Source: a virus
Virus record (IMG/VR): IMGVR_UViG_3300047172_000213
Coordinates: 107,416-171,415 of that record
Direction: 5' to 3' (one strand)
DNA: 64,000 bases
A program made the position numbers and the translations under genes. This document shows positions 16,666-25,094 of the stretch, one piece after another. The notes below the pieces were generated by a model, which worked only from the letters and a program-made list of their open reading frames with translations, searched no databases and was not told the origin of the DNA. How positions within the stretch are numbered: position 1 is the stretch's first letter; the number at the start of each line of letters is the position of its first letter.

Positions 16666-17295
16666 ATGCGTGAACCCAGCACTGGTAATGGACTACGCCT
16701 ACCGCGGGACGTCGGCATCCCGGAGAGCGTCGCTCAGACCATCGAAAGCCGGTGGAACACCATCAGCGTCGTGGACGCCCGGCTCAAGGCCGTCGGCTTC
16801 CACGACAACGACATGCCGAACATCGAGTGCCCGGTCGTCACGACCGAGATGCTCGTCACCCCCGACGTGAAGGAGTACACGACCGTCTTCTCTGCTCAGC
16901 TGCGCTGGTACAACTACGTGACCCGGCTGCTGGCCGACGTGCGCGCGGTCATCTTGCAGCTGAAGAACGAGATGGACGACATCTCGGCGTCCAAGCGCTC
17001 GGGCTTCAGAGCGCTCAACGAGCACAAGGCGAAGGCCGACAAGATCAGCCCGACGGAGATGGAAGACCTCATCCTGCAGGACCCCCACTACCAAGAGCTG
17101 CGCCTGCAGCACCAACAGCTCGAGCAGCAGCGCATCAAGCTCGACGCATGGGCCGACTCGCTCGACCGCAACCTCAAGACGGTCTCGCGGCAGATCGAGA
17201 ACCGGCGCACCGAGAACCTGGGTAGCACCCGCGAGGGCAACATGGCGGGGGACTCGAGCCGCAGGGGTAGCTGGGAGCCCAGGAGACCGGGCTGA
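16666..17295 (+). CDS. Coiled-coil protein of the recombination module
   Basis: 209 residues, ATG 16666 with AGGAG and a 7-base spacer. Residues about 75-185 are continuous amphipathic helix rich in Gln, Glu, Lys and Leu, so a long coiled coil is likely. Both ends look disordered. Its stop overlaps the RusA-like start as TGATG. No enzyme motif. A structural or adaptor role in recombination complexes is a guess from position; an SbcC-like or scaffolding role cannot be shown. Confidence 0.65.
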   Translation: MREPSTGNGLRLPRDVGIPESVAQTIESRWNTISVVDARLKAVGFHDNDMPNIECPVVTTEMLVTPDVKEYTTVFSAQLRWYNYVTRLLADVRAVILQLKNEMDDISASKRSGFRALNEHKAKADKISPTEMEDLILQDPHYQELRLQHQQLEQQRIKLDAWADSLDRNLKTVSRQIENRRTENLGSTREGNMAGDSSRRGSWEPRRPG

Positions 17296-17747
17296 TGATT
17301 CGCCTTGAGCTACCCTGGCTCCCTCCGACCTCCAACCACGCGTACACGAACGGAGGCTTTGGCGGCAGAGTCTTGTCCACGGCGGGCAGGAAGTTCAAGA
17401 ACACGACCAAGGCGCACCTCGCGCAGCACTACCCGCGAGAGCTGATGCTCTTCAAGCCGAACAAGCCCTACCTCGTACTCATGCGCTTTCACTTCGAGAA
17501 GATCGAGAACTCCGGGTACGCTGAAGGAAAGGCGAAAGCACGGTATAAGGTCTTCGACGGTGGCAATCGCACCAAGCTGCTGGAAGACGCGCTGAAAGAA
17601 GCGGGCGGCATCGACGACTCGCAGACCCTTACGTCCATCTGGCAAAAGGTGCCGGCCAAAAACAGCAACGAGCGAACCCTCATCTGGGCCTGGTCGCTCG
17701 AAGAAGAGAGCACCCCCTTCGATGAACCCCTCCGACTTCTCATCTGA
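17295..17747 (+). CDS. RusA-like Holliday junction resolvase
   Basis: 150 residues, TGATG-coupled to the upstream gene. It shows the RusA hallmarks: N-terminal PWLPPTSNHAY, an early basic segment RVLSTAGRKF, and the acidic core DGGNRTKLLEDAL followed by GGIDDSQ, which supplies the metal-binding Asp residues. The family acts as a dimer that cuts four-way junctions. With the recombinase and end-resection nuclease upstream, this completes a recombination set and would clear branched DNA before packaging. Confidence 0.85.
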   Translation: MIRLELPWLPPTSNHAYTNGGFGGRVLSTAGRKFKNTTKAHLAQHYPRELMLFKPNKPYLVLMRFHFEKIENSGYAEGKAKARYKVFDGGNRTKLLEDALKEAGGIDDSQTLTSIWQKVPAKNSNERTLIWAWSLEEESTPFDEPLRLLI

Positions 17748-18099
17748 GCTGCGCACCCTGTTCGAGCGCTGCAATCATACGGAGCTGTATCAGATTGCGC
17801 GTAGGAACGGGCATGTTGTATTCCCCAGCCTCTCGCGAGACGCGCTCATCACCATCATCCTAGACGAACAGCCAGCCCCAGCCATCGAACACGACATCGA
17901 CGAGTGGAGGCGCGCCATCATGCGCTTCATCATCGACCACCGACGTGTCCTCGAGACACAGGTCAGCTGCCCCGCCAAGTCGTTCAAAGAAGACGCCTGC
18001 TTCGGCTGCATCGACATGCAGGTCATCCACTGCCTCACCAGCAACGGCACCGAGAACTACAAGCTCATCGAGCTGCGCAAGAAGAAGACCACCCCGTAG
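17722..18099 (+). CDS. Hypothetical protein with SAP-like N-terminal segment and cysteine cluster
   Basis: 125 residues, ATG 17722, overlapping the resolvase by 26 bases. Residues 10-48 (FERCNHTELYQIARR and LSRDALITIIL) have the helix-turn-helix spacing of SAP-like or LEM-like DNA-binding modules; this is a weak visual match. Residues 83-105 contain CPAK...CFGC...C, a possible zinc site. Expressed with recombination genes. Function unknown. Confidence 0.6.
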   Translation: MNPSDFSSELRTLFERCNHTELYQIARRNGHVVFPSLSRDALITIILDEQPAPAIEHDIDEWRRAIMRFIIDHRRVLETQVSCPAKSFKEDACFGCIDMQVIHCLTSNGTENYKLIELRKKKTTP

Positions 18100-18107
18100 G
18101 AGAGACC

Positions 18108-18956
18108 ATGTCCGAATCCGCTCTGAATCCGCACACCGCGCCCCGCGACATCGCAGCGCTGATCAAGGAGACCCCCTTCAAGCTTCGCCTACTCGTTCAG
18201 GCCCTGGGCGGCCTTAGCAACGAGCAGGAGAAGATGGCCTGGCACAACATGCAGACGCCCGAGGCCCGTGCTCAGCACGTCCTCATGCTGCTGCAGATCT
18301 GGGACAAGGCCAACCCGGGTGCCGCCTCGCCGCCCCCGCCCGCTGCGCACACCAACGGGGCCACCGCTCCTGCGGTCGCAGCACCTGCGCCTGCTGCCGT
18401 GTCCCCCGCCCAGGCCCTCACCGGCTTCGCCGCCCCGGGTCTGCAGCCCATGGCGGCCATCCCTGCGGGGATGATGGGCGCGGCTCCCCAGGTGGCTGCC
18501 GTCGCATCGGGGGCGGCCGCTGCCGTCGCCGAAGCTGCGGGTGAGTCGAAGAGCAGGCGCAACCCGCGCACTTCGACGTCGAACGGAACGCCTGCCCCTG
18601 CTCCCGCGGGCGGCGATGCGGCGCTCGGTGCGGAAGTCGTCGGTCTGCTCAACCGCGTGGTGCAGACCCTCGAGAAGAACGACGAGCTGCACAAGAACGC
18701 GCTCGCGAAGGTCGTCAGCGTCGTCGAAGAGGCCTCCGAGTCGAAGTCGAGCCGTGTGACGGAGCTCGAGAAGAAGTACAGCGAGCTCCAGGGCAACCTC
18801 AGCTCGCTGTACCAGATGCAGAAGATCACGCTCATGGCGTTCCTGACGTTCATGGAGGGCAGCATGGGCGCGTCCATGACCGACCTCCTCGGCGCGGCCA
18901 TCAGCGACAGCGCCTCCTTCGACCAGTTGGTCGCCAAGGCCACGGGAAAAGGCTAG
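18108..18956 (+). CDS. Ala/Pro-rich protein with C-terminal coiled coil
   Basis: 282 residues. ATG 18108 follows AGGAGAGACC; longer in-frame translation upstream is low-complexity and rejected. Residues 1-70 are a helical domain (KLRLLVQALGGLSNEQ). Residues 75-175 are an Ala/Pro/Gly-rich linker. Residues 185-245 form a predicted coiled coil, and residues 250-282 a hydrophobic helix with MAFLTFMEG. No known family. Domain order suggests a tethering or oligomeric protein. Confidence 0.65.
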   Translation: MSESALNPHTAPRDIAALIKETPFKLRLLVQALGGLSNEQEKMAWHNMQTPEARAQHVLMLLQIWDKANPGAASPPPPAAHTNGATAPAVAAPAPAAVSPAQALTGFAAPGLQPMAAIPAGMMGAAPQVAAVASGAAAAVAEAAGESKSRRNPRTSTSNGTPAPAPAGGDAALGAEVVGLLNRVVQTLEKNDELHKNALAKVVSVVEEASESKSSRVTELEKKYSELQGNLSSLYQMQKITLMAFLTFMEGSMGASMTDLLGAAISDSASFDQLVAKATGKG

Positions 18957-19003
18957 GCGCCGTACTCGAAGACCCGTGGCCGGGGTGTTCACGTCCAGAC
19001 CGT

Positions 19004-19159
19004 GTGGACACCCTGGCGCTCGGGGAGATCGATCTGGACTCCCTGAGCGACGGGTCGGTCATCGAGCTCGCCCACCGAGTCGGGGTCCTGGTGGAAGAAG
19101 AACGCCAGTTCCCCGACCTGGTGCGAGTACGGCTGAAGCGAAACTACTACGAGGTGTGA
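19004..19159 (+). CDS. Very small hypothetical protein (51 aa)
   Basis: GTG 19004 to TGA 19157-19159, two bases before the next ATG. The translation is acidic, then amphipathic (ELAHRVGVLVEEE), and ends basic (VRLKRNYYEV), with codon choice like its neighbours. The only competing frame gives Arg/Pro-rich translation. The SD is weak. Function unknown; probably cotranscribed with the lipoprotein gene. Confidence 0.55.
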   Translation: MDTLALGEIDLDSLSDGSVIELAHRVGVLVEEERQFPDLVRVRLKRNYYEV

Positions 19160-19161
19160 CC

Positions 19162-19542
19162 ATGACCTGGACGAATGCGACCATCCTGAGCCTGTCCACC
19201 CTCGCACTCCTCGGTCTAGGCGCGGGTATGACGCTCGCCTGCGAAGACCGGCCGGTGGTCGGAGAGCCCGTCCCTGTCGAAGCGGCTGCCGTGCCCGAGC
19301 CGCTGCCGAAGTGGGAGTACAAGACCCTACTTCTCGAGGCGCCCACGCACGAAAAGGACGGGCCCAACGCCAGCGCCTCGAACGAGATCTTGGTGCAAGA
19401 TTCGGAGCTCAACCTGCTCGGCCGCGACGGCTGGGAGCTCACGACCTCCTGGCTCGAGACCGAGACTGCGTTTCCACACGCAGCCTGGTCGAACGTGCGG
19501 CCGATGCGCGCGGTGCTGCTGTTCAAGCGCCGCCTGAAGTAG
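19162..19542 (+). CDS. Predicted lipoprotein with DUF4177-like domain
   Basis: 126 residues from ATG 19162. Residues 5-26 are hydrophobic and end in LTLAC, a plausible lipobox with Cys27, although the n-region lacks basic residues. Residues 50-126 show the DUF4177 pattern: KWEYKTLLL, then NLLGRDGWELT, then AVLLFKRR. DUF4177 proteins are small and of unknown function. A phage lipoprotein could sit on the host membrane and modify the cell surface or exclude other phages; this is speculation. It is the last gene before the terminator closing the rightward module. Confidence 0.65.
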   Translation: MTWTNATILSLSTLALLGLGAGMTLACEDRPVVGEPVPVEAAAVPEPLPKWEYKTLLLEAPTHEKDGPNASASNEILVQDSELNLLGRDGWELTTSWLETETAFPHAAWSNVRPMRAVLLFKRRLK

Positions 19543-19547
19543 ACGAC

Positions 19548-19579
19548 CGGCTCCGCCTTCGGGCGGGGCCGTTCTTCTT
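19548..19579 (+). terminator. Terminator with UUCG tetraloop at convergent junction
   Basis: GGCTCCGCC (19549-19557), loop TTCG, GGCGGGGCC (19562-19570) with one G-U pair, extendable by a C-G pair, then TTCTTCTT. It ends the rightward module two bases from the stop of the convergent leftward fibre gene and may serve both strands. Confidence 0.85.
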
Positions 19580-22500
19580 AGCCCTTCTTCGGTCCGCGGA
19601 TGACCGGTCCAGGACGATGACCACTGGCCTGAGGGTTGTAGTGGGTCGCTGCCGGGGGAGTTGTCGCGGGCGGCCTCGTTCCAGTCGTGATGGTCGGTCC
19701 ACTGTTGCTCACCGAAGAAGCCCTGAACGACGGACCGGGCACGTTGAGCAGCGTGACGGTCGGTACGACCACCTTGGGGCGGTAGAACGACTGCACGAAG
19801 TCGATGGGCGTCGGGATGGTCTCGGCGATGACCCGGTCGAGAACCAGCGAGCGCACCAAGGCGTCGAGGGGTGCGGCAATCGACTCCTGAACGGAGCGCG
19901 CGATGCTCACCACGCGGCGCAACATGTCCATGGGGCTGCCGACGGCTTCTGCCACCGAGCGCGCCGCGCCGGCCGCCTCCAGGACGCTGTCTGAGGGAGT
20001 GGGGATGGAGTCGTAGACCCCTCGAGCGAAGACGCCGTGGCGAGCCACCAGGTCGCTCGGCAGGGCCATGGCCTCGCTGATCGAGCGCAGGCCCACTGTT
20101 ATGCGGGCCACCGAGTCGGAGGGGGAGGTCAGGGACTCCGTCAGAATGCGAGCGGCCGCCATCTGCCTGGTGGGCAGGTCCGAGGGGGAGCTGATGGCCT
20201 CGCTGAGCGAGCGGGCAGCAGTAGCGCGCCGCGTCACAACGTCCGAGGGGGTCGGCGCAGCCTCCGCGATGGAGCGCGCACCCGTGGCAGCAACGGACAC
20301 TGCATCCGAGGGGGTCGCGATAGACTCTGTGCGCGTACGGTAGGCCCCCAGGATGGCCGAGATCGCGTCGGTGGGGCTCGACACCGACTCGGTGAGGGAG
20401 GCTGCCCAGGTCCCACGGCGGCTCACGGCGTCAGACGGGGTGACCACGGACTCGCTGACACCCCGCGTTCCCACGAAGGCCCTGACCAGTGCGTCAGAGG
20501 GGGTTGCGACCGACTCGCTGACCGCCTTGCTGGCCACGAGCAGGCGCGTCACTGCATCGGTGGGACTCGAGGTGCTCTCGGAGACCGAACGGTAAGCAGC
20601 CAGTATGCGTGCCAGGCTGTCCGAGGGGGTGGCGATGCTTTCGCTGATGAAGACGGCCGGGTTGGTGGTCACAACGTCCGAGGGGGTCGGAATAGACTCG
20701 CCAGCAGACCGGTAGGCCACGTAGAGCCTGGTCACGGCGTCAGACGGGGAGGAGACAGCCTCCGAGATGAAGCGCCCGCCCGAGGCCACGTAGTCCGTCG
20801 GAGTGGGAATCGACTCGCTGACGGAGCGCGCGTACGTAGCTAGGCGAGCGAGGGCATCGCTGGGTGTGGTGATGGCCTCGCTGATGGCTCGGTACGCTGC
20901 GTAGAGCCTCGACACCGCGTCGCCGGGCGTTGTGACCGTCTCCGCGACGGCTCGAAGAAGTACCTGCACGCGGGCCACCGAATCGGTGGGTGTCGAGACG
21001 CTCTCCCCGACGGGGCGCGTTTGGACGCCTCCGTGGGAGATCGAGTCGGTCGGCGTGGGCACGTTCTCGCTGATGGCCCTGGCCCCAACGAACGCGCGGG
21101 CCACCGAATCACTCGGGGTGGTCACGCTCTCCGAGACAGCGCGGCCGGCTACTTCCAAGCGAGAGACCGCGTCCGATGGCGCGGCCGCGGATTCACCGAT
21201 GAAGCGTGCGGCAGTGTACATCCTGGACACGGAGTCGGTGGGTCCCGCGACGGATTCACTGATGGAGCGCGTAAGAACCGAGGACCGCGCAGCTGCGTCC
21301 GAAGGAGTCGACACCGACTCCGACAGCGCTCTGTAGGCAGCGTAAATTCTGGCTACCGCGTCGCTGGGCGTAGCCACCGACTCCCCAATGGAACGCACTG
21401 CGGGGACCACGCGCGACACCGAGTCAGTCGGGGTAGTGATGGACTCAGCCACTGACCTGTGTGCAGCGTACTGACGGGATACTGAGTCGCTCGGTGTAGT
21501 GACGCTCTCGGCAACAGCCCTGATCAATACAAGCGCGCGAGCCACCGAGTCAGTAGGCGTGGCCACGCTCTCGGACACAGCGCGGTAGAAGGCGACAGTC
21601 CTCGCAACCGAATCAGAGGGTGCTGCGACACTCTCCGAGACAGCCCTCGCCAGAACGAGCGCGCGGGCCACAGCGTCAGTCGGGCTCGAGACAGACTCGC
21701 TCAAGGCACGAGCCATTACACTCGTACGCTGCACGCTGTCGGTAGGGGTAGTGACGGACTCAGACGCGGAACGAGCTACGCCGGTCGATCTGGACAGAGA
21801 GTCGGAGGGCGCGGCGATGGACTCGTTGAGCGCGCGGGCGTAGACCAGCGCGCGGGCAGCCGAGTCAGTCGGGGTAGTGATGCTCTCCGCGATGGCCACC
21901 AAGTAGGCTACGGCCCTGGTCACGCCATCGGTCGGGGTGGCCACGCTCTCGCCGATGAGGCGCCCAGTGCCGGAGAGAACCGCGACCGAATCGCTCGGCG
22001 TACTGACGGACTCGGAAAGCGCGCGATACGCAGCGTAGACCCGCGCTACCGCGTCCGAGGGCGACGCAACAGACTCGGAAACGGTGCGGTAGCCAGAGAA
22101 GGCCCTAAAGATCACGTCTGACGGCGTCGACACTGACTCCGAGGTGGCGCGGGCTGCTCCGCGCACTCTAGCCACTGAGTCGCTAGGTGCGGTGATGGAC
22201 TCCGAAAGCGACCTGGTTCCAACGAACGCACGCGACACCGAGTCAGTGGGCGTCGAGACACTCTCCGAGACTGACACGTAGAACGACAGCGCGCGCGACA
22301 CGCTGTCGCTCGGCGCAGAGACAGACTCGCTCAGAGCTCTGTACCCAGCGAACGCGCGAGCAATGGCATCGCTCGGTGTAGTGACCGCCTCACTTATGGA
22401 AACAAGAAGACCAATGGAACGAGAGACGGAATCGGTCGGCGTCGAGATGGACTCGCTGAGCGCCCTTGCCTCTACGAGCAGGCGCGTCACTGCATCGGTG

Positions 22501-25091
22501 GGCGTTGTGACAGCCTCAGAAACGGAACGATGCGCTGCCACCGCGCGTGCAACAGAATCAGTGGCGGCCGCGACGGACTCGCTGATGGCGCGTGCTTCGC
22601 CGAGCGCTCTGGTTACGCCGTCAGTAGGTGCGGAGATGCTCTCCGACAAGGCGCGGTAGTAGCTGGCCGCCCTGGCCGCGCTGTCGCTCGGTGTGGCGAC
22701 ACTTTCGCTGAACGACCGGACGGCTGCAACGGCGCGAGCAACAGCATCACTAGGAGTAGTGACCGTTTCGCTAACGGCTCGGTAGGTGCCTTGCTGCCTC
22801 GAGACGGCGTCGCTCGGGTTGATGACGCTCTCGGCGGTGGAACGTGCCAGAACCTGCGCGCGTGAAACGGCATCGCTAGGAGCAGTGATGGACTCGGCGA
22901 TGGACCTAGACCCCACGAAGTACCGGATCAACGCATCCGTCGGACCAGCTACGCTATCAGCGATAGCCCGAGCCCCAGCGAAGATGCGAGAGACCGCATC
23001 CGTCGGACCAGCTACGGTCTCGGCCACCGCGCGTTCGCCGGTGAACTGCCTGGACGCGGCATCGCTCGGAGTGGTGACTGACTCCGCGACAGCACGAGCA
23101 ACAACCTCCCGCCGCGTGACCGAGTCCGAAGGTGTGGTGACCGACTCCGATACGGACCTTGTGTAAGGGGTTCCTCCGCCACCCGTGTTGGTCTGCGATA
23201 CCGAGTCGGACGGAGTAGTGACGCTCTCGCTAATGGCGCGGTTGTACTTAGCTTGCCTGGCGATTCCGCCTCCGGCGCTAAGAAACGCAGCGGCAACGAT
23301 GCCCCAGTTCTGGGTGCCAGTAGGAAGGGCTGTGGTCGCCATGTTTGGGCCAGAAGAGGAGAGCTTGTACTCAAGCGTGTCGTCGAACGTACTGGTCTGC
23401 GTGATGAGAGTGAAACCAGTACCCACGCCCGCGCTGTACGTCTGGCAGAGATCTGCCGCAAAGATGATTCCTGCGCCAGATGTGGTGAACGAGCCCGTAC
23501 TGGCGGTAGTAGCAGAAGAAGAAGTAGCAGAAGCCGCTGCTCCGTTATCGTAGCCAGAAACCCCGCTTATCTCGAAGGCGTAGAGGCAGATGTACTCAGC
23601 CGACGCCCCAGGCGAGAAAGAGCACGAGATTGTAACGCTGCCGCCTGCAATGCTCGAGGCGTAGAAAGCAGTCATCGACGTCGTGCCGTCGTTCACGGTG
23701 GTATTAGCGCAAGCGTGGTACGTGTTTGTCCCGTCAGACGGAGTACTGAAAGAGGGCACCGTGCCCGGATTCTGCGCTCCGCAGATGACTAGTATTGTGT
23801 TTCCTGCCGTAGTTCCTGAGAGCGTGACTGTTTGAGGAGACGAGGGGGTGGTGGTGAACTCAGCAGAGGCATACTGCACGTAGGCCGCGGTAGTGCTGCC
23901 GCTATCTATCGGTGTGCTGATGGACTCCGAGATGGACCTTGTCTGGTTGTGGCTGTTGGATTGAGAGATGGAATCGGTGGGAGTGGAGATCGAGTCCGAG
24001 ATAGCGCGGTACGCAGAGACGGTGCGTGACACGTTACTGGTGAGCGGCGTCTTGAAGGCAGCCGCCATCATGAGCCAGGTCTGCGCACCTCCGGTCAGGG
24101 TGCACGTCGGAGACTGAGAACCGCTACCGCCGACCTTGTACTCAAGCAGCGCCTGGGCGGCTGAAGACGTGATCTGCGTGTAGCCGCTGGACACGGCCGC
24201 GGTGCCTCCTCGAACGCAGACTGCCAGCTGCAGCTCATTCGATGCCTGCGCCAGCGTGAACGTCCCCGCATCCGCGGGGCCAGAAGAGTAGTTGGCGTCA
24301 CCGCCGCCAGTATCGTAGGCCGAGATGTTATTCACCTCGAAGGCGTAGGCGTAGACGTCGGCGGTAGACCCCCCGGTGAATGCGCACGAGATTGAGACGC
24401 TGCCACCGGCGATGGACAGAGCAAGGTAAGTACTACACGTACCGTCTGCCCCGTCTGCGACTGAAGATGCAGGGCAATTCGTATAGGTGTTCGTACCATC
24501 AGAGGGCGTCGAAAAGACAAAGCTAGAACCACCTACAGAGAACAGCATGACCACGATTGCGTTCCCTGCCGTTGTACTGGGCAGGGAGATCGTGAGAGGC
24601 GACGTCGGGTTATAGCCACCTTCGTTGTAGCCTGACTGGACTACCGAGGGCGTGGCGTACAGCGAGACGTCAGTCGGAGTGGGGATGGACTCGTTGAGCG
24701 CCCGCACATTCAGGTGCGTTCCGGCAACCGAGTCGCTCGGAGTAGAGAACGACTCCGAGATGCTCTTGTGAAGAGCGAGTGCATGCACCACCGAGTCGCC
24801 GCCGATGGAGAGCGACTCGGAGATGGATACGGCAATACCCGGGGTAGCTAGGACTGAGTCCGACGGGGTTGTGACGGACTCAGTGATGCCCCGCAGGCCT
24901 ACGTAGTACCTCGCGGGCGAGTCCGAGAAAGCCGAAATGGCTTCCGCCACAGTACGGAAGGCTGTGATTGCACGACTGACCGAATCGCTCGGGGTGGAGA
25001 TCGATTCGGAGATGCTGCCGAAGTACTGATACCCCGTACCCGCGAGGGCCGAAATAGGCGCTTCGGAGATGGCACCTAGCCCGAGGGGCAT
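19578..25091 (-). CDS. Giant repeat fibre protein (1837 aa, about 63 repeats)
   Basis: Starts at ATG 25091 four bases after the adhesin gene. The core is a 21-residue repeat with consensus R-A-V-S-E-S-V-x-T-P-S-D-S-V-A-R plus five variable residues. By hand I count 8 copies in the first part and 55 consecutive copies after the second inserted domain. Two paralogous beta-sandwich-like domains of about 200 residues interrupt the N-terminal part; each has TTAGN, STPSDGTNTY and SIAGGSV. The C-terminus leaves the repeat after about residue 1770. A long host-contact fibre or fibrous decoration is the likely role, inferred from size, repeats and the neighbouring adhesin genes. Confidence 0.8.
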   Translation of the reverse strand: MPLGLGAISEAPISALAGTGYQYFGSISESISTPSDSVSRAITAFRTVAEAISAFSDSPARYYVGLRGITESVTTPSDSVLATPGIAVSISESLSIGGDSVVHALALHKSISESFSTPSDSVAGTHLNVRALNESIPTPTDVSLYATPSVVQSGYNEGGYNPTSPLTISLPSTTAGNAIVVMLFSVGGSSFVFSTPSDGTNTYTNCPASSVADGADGTCSTYLALSIAGGSVSISCAFTGGSTADVYAYAFEVNNISAYDTGGGDANYSSGPADAGTFTLAQASNELQLAVCVRGGTAAVSSGYTQITSSAAQALLEYKVGGSGSQSPTCTLTGGAQTWLMMAAAFKTPLTSNVSRTVSAYRAISDSISTPTDSISQSNSHNQTRSISESISTPIDSGSTTAAYVQYASAEFTTTPSSPQTVTLSGTTAGNTILVICGAQNPGTVPSFSTPSDGTNTYHACANTTVNDGTTSMTAFYASSIAGGSVTISCSFSPGASAEYICLYAFEISGVSGYDNGAAASATSSSATTASTGSFTTSGAGIIFAADLCQTYSAGVGTGFTLITQTSTFDDTLEYKLSSSGPNMATTALPTGTQNWGIVAAAFLSAGGGIARQAKYNRAISESVTTPSDSVSQTNTGGGGTPYTRSVSESVTTPSDSVTRREVVARAVAESVTTPSDAASRQFTGERAVAETVAGPTDAVSRIFAGARAIADSVAGPTDALIRYFVGSRSIAESITAPSDAVSRAQVLARSTAESVINPSDAVSRQQGTYRAVSETVTTPSDAVARAVAAVRSFSESVATPSDSAARAASYYRALSESISAPTDGVTRALGEARAISESVAAATDSVARAVAAHRSVSEAVTTPTDAVTRLLVEARALSESISTPTDSVSRSIGLLVSISEAVTTPSDAIARAFAGYRALSESVSAPSDSVSRALSFYVSVSESVSTPTDSVSRAFVGTRSLSESITAPSDSVARVRGAARATSESVSTPSDVIFRAFSGYRTVSESVASPSDAVARVYAAYRALSESVSTPSDSVAVLSGTGRLIGESVATPTDGVTRAVAYLVAIAESITTPTDSAARALVYARALNESIAAPSDSLSRSTGVARSASESVTTPTDSVQRTSVMARALSESVSSPTDAVARALVLARAVSESVAAPSDSVARTVAFYRAVSESVATPTDSVARALVLIRAVAESVTTPSDSVSRQYAAHRSVAESITTPTDSVSRVVPAVRSIGESVATPSDAVARIYAAYRALSESVSTPSDAAARSSVLTRSISESVAGPTDSVSRMYTAARFIGESAAAPSDAVSRLEVAGRAVSESVTTPSDSVARAFVGARAISENVPTPTDSISHGGVQTRPVGESVSTPTDSVARVQVLLRAVAETVTTPGDAVSRLYAAYRAISEAITTPSDALARLATYARSVSESIPTPTDYVASGGRFISEAVSSPSDAVTRLYVAYRSAGESIPTPSDVVTTNPAVFISESIATPSDSLARILAAYRSVSESTSSPTDAVTRLLVASKAVSESVATPSDALVRAFVGTRGVSESVVTPSDAVSRRGTWAASLTESVSSPTDAISAILGAYRTRTESIATPSDAVSVAATGARSIAEAAPTPSDVVTRRATAARSLSEAISSPSDLPTRQMAAARILTESLTSPSDSVARITVGLRSISEAMALPSDLVARHGVFARGVYDSIPTPSDSVLEAAGAARSVAEAVGSPMDMLRRVVSIARSVQESIAAPLDALVRSLVLDRVIAETIPTPIDFVQSFYRPKVVVPTVTLLNVPGPSFRASSVSNSGPTITTGTRPPATTPPAATHYNPQASGHRPGPVIRGPKKG
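19830..23230 (-). repeat. 63-bp tandem coding repeat, about 55 diverged copies
   Basis: Within the fibre gene the 63-base unit encoding the 21-residue repeat runs almost without break, anchored by codons for SES and TPSD or TPTD. Copies are diverged at the DNA level, so this is an old, selected array rather than a recent slippage product. A few units carry short indels, for example those around SISHGG and VASGG. Confidence 0.8.
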
Positions 25092-25094
25092 AGG

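Noticed and set aside
17521-17549. GGTATAAGG inside the RusA-like gene
   Set aside because: No partner -35 half at the right distance and fully coding; treated as chance.
19830-23230. 63-bp array as a CRISPR or non-coding satellite
   Set aside because: Copies are contiguous, in frame and diverged with conserved amino acids; there are no spacers and no cas genes.
19578-25091. Variable repeat positions as a diversity-generating retroelement target
   Set aside because: No reverse transcriptase or template repeat is visible in the window.
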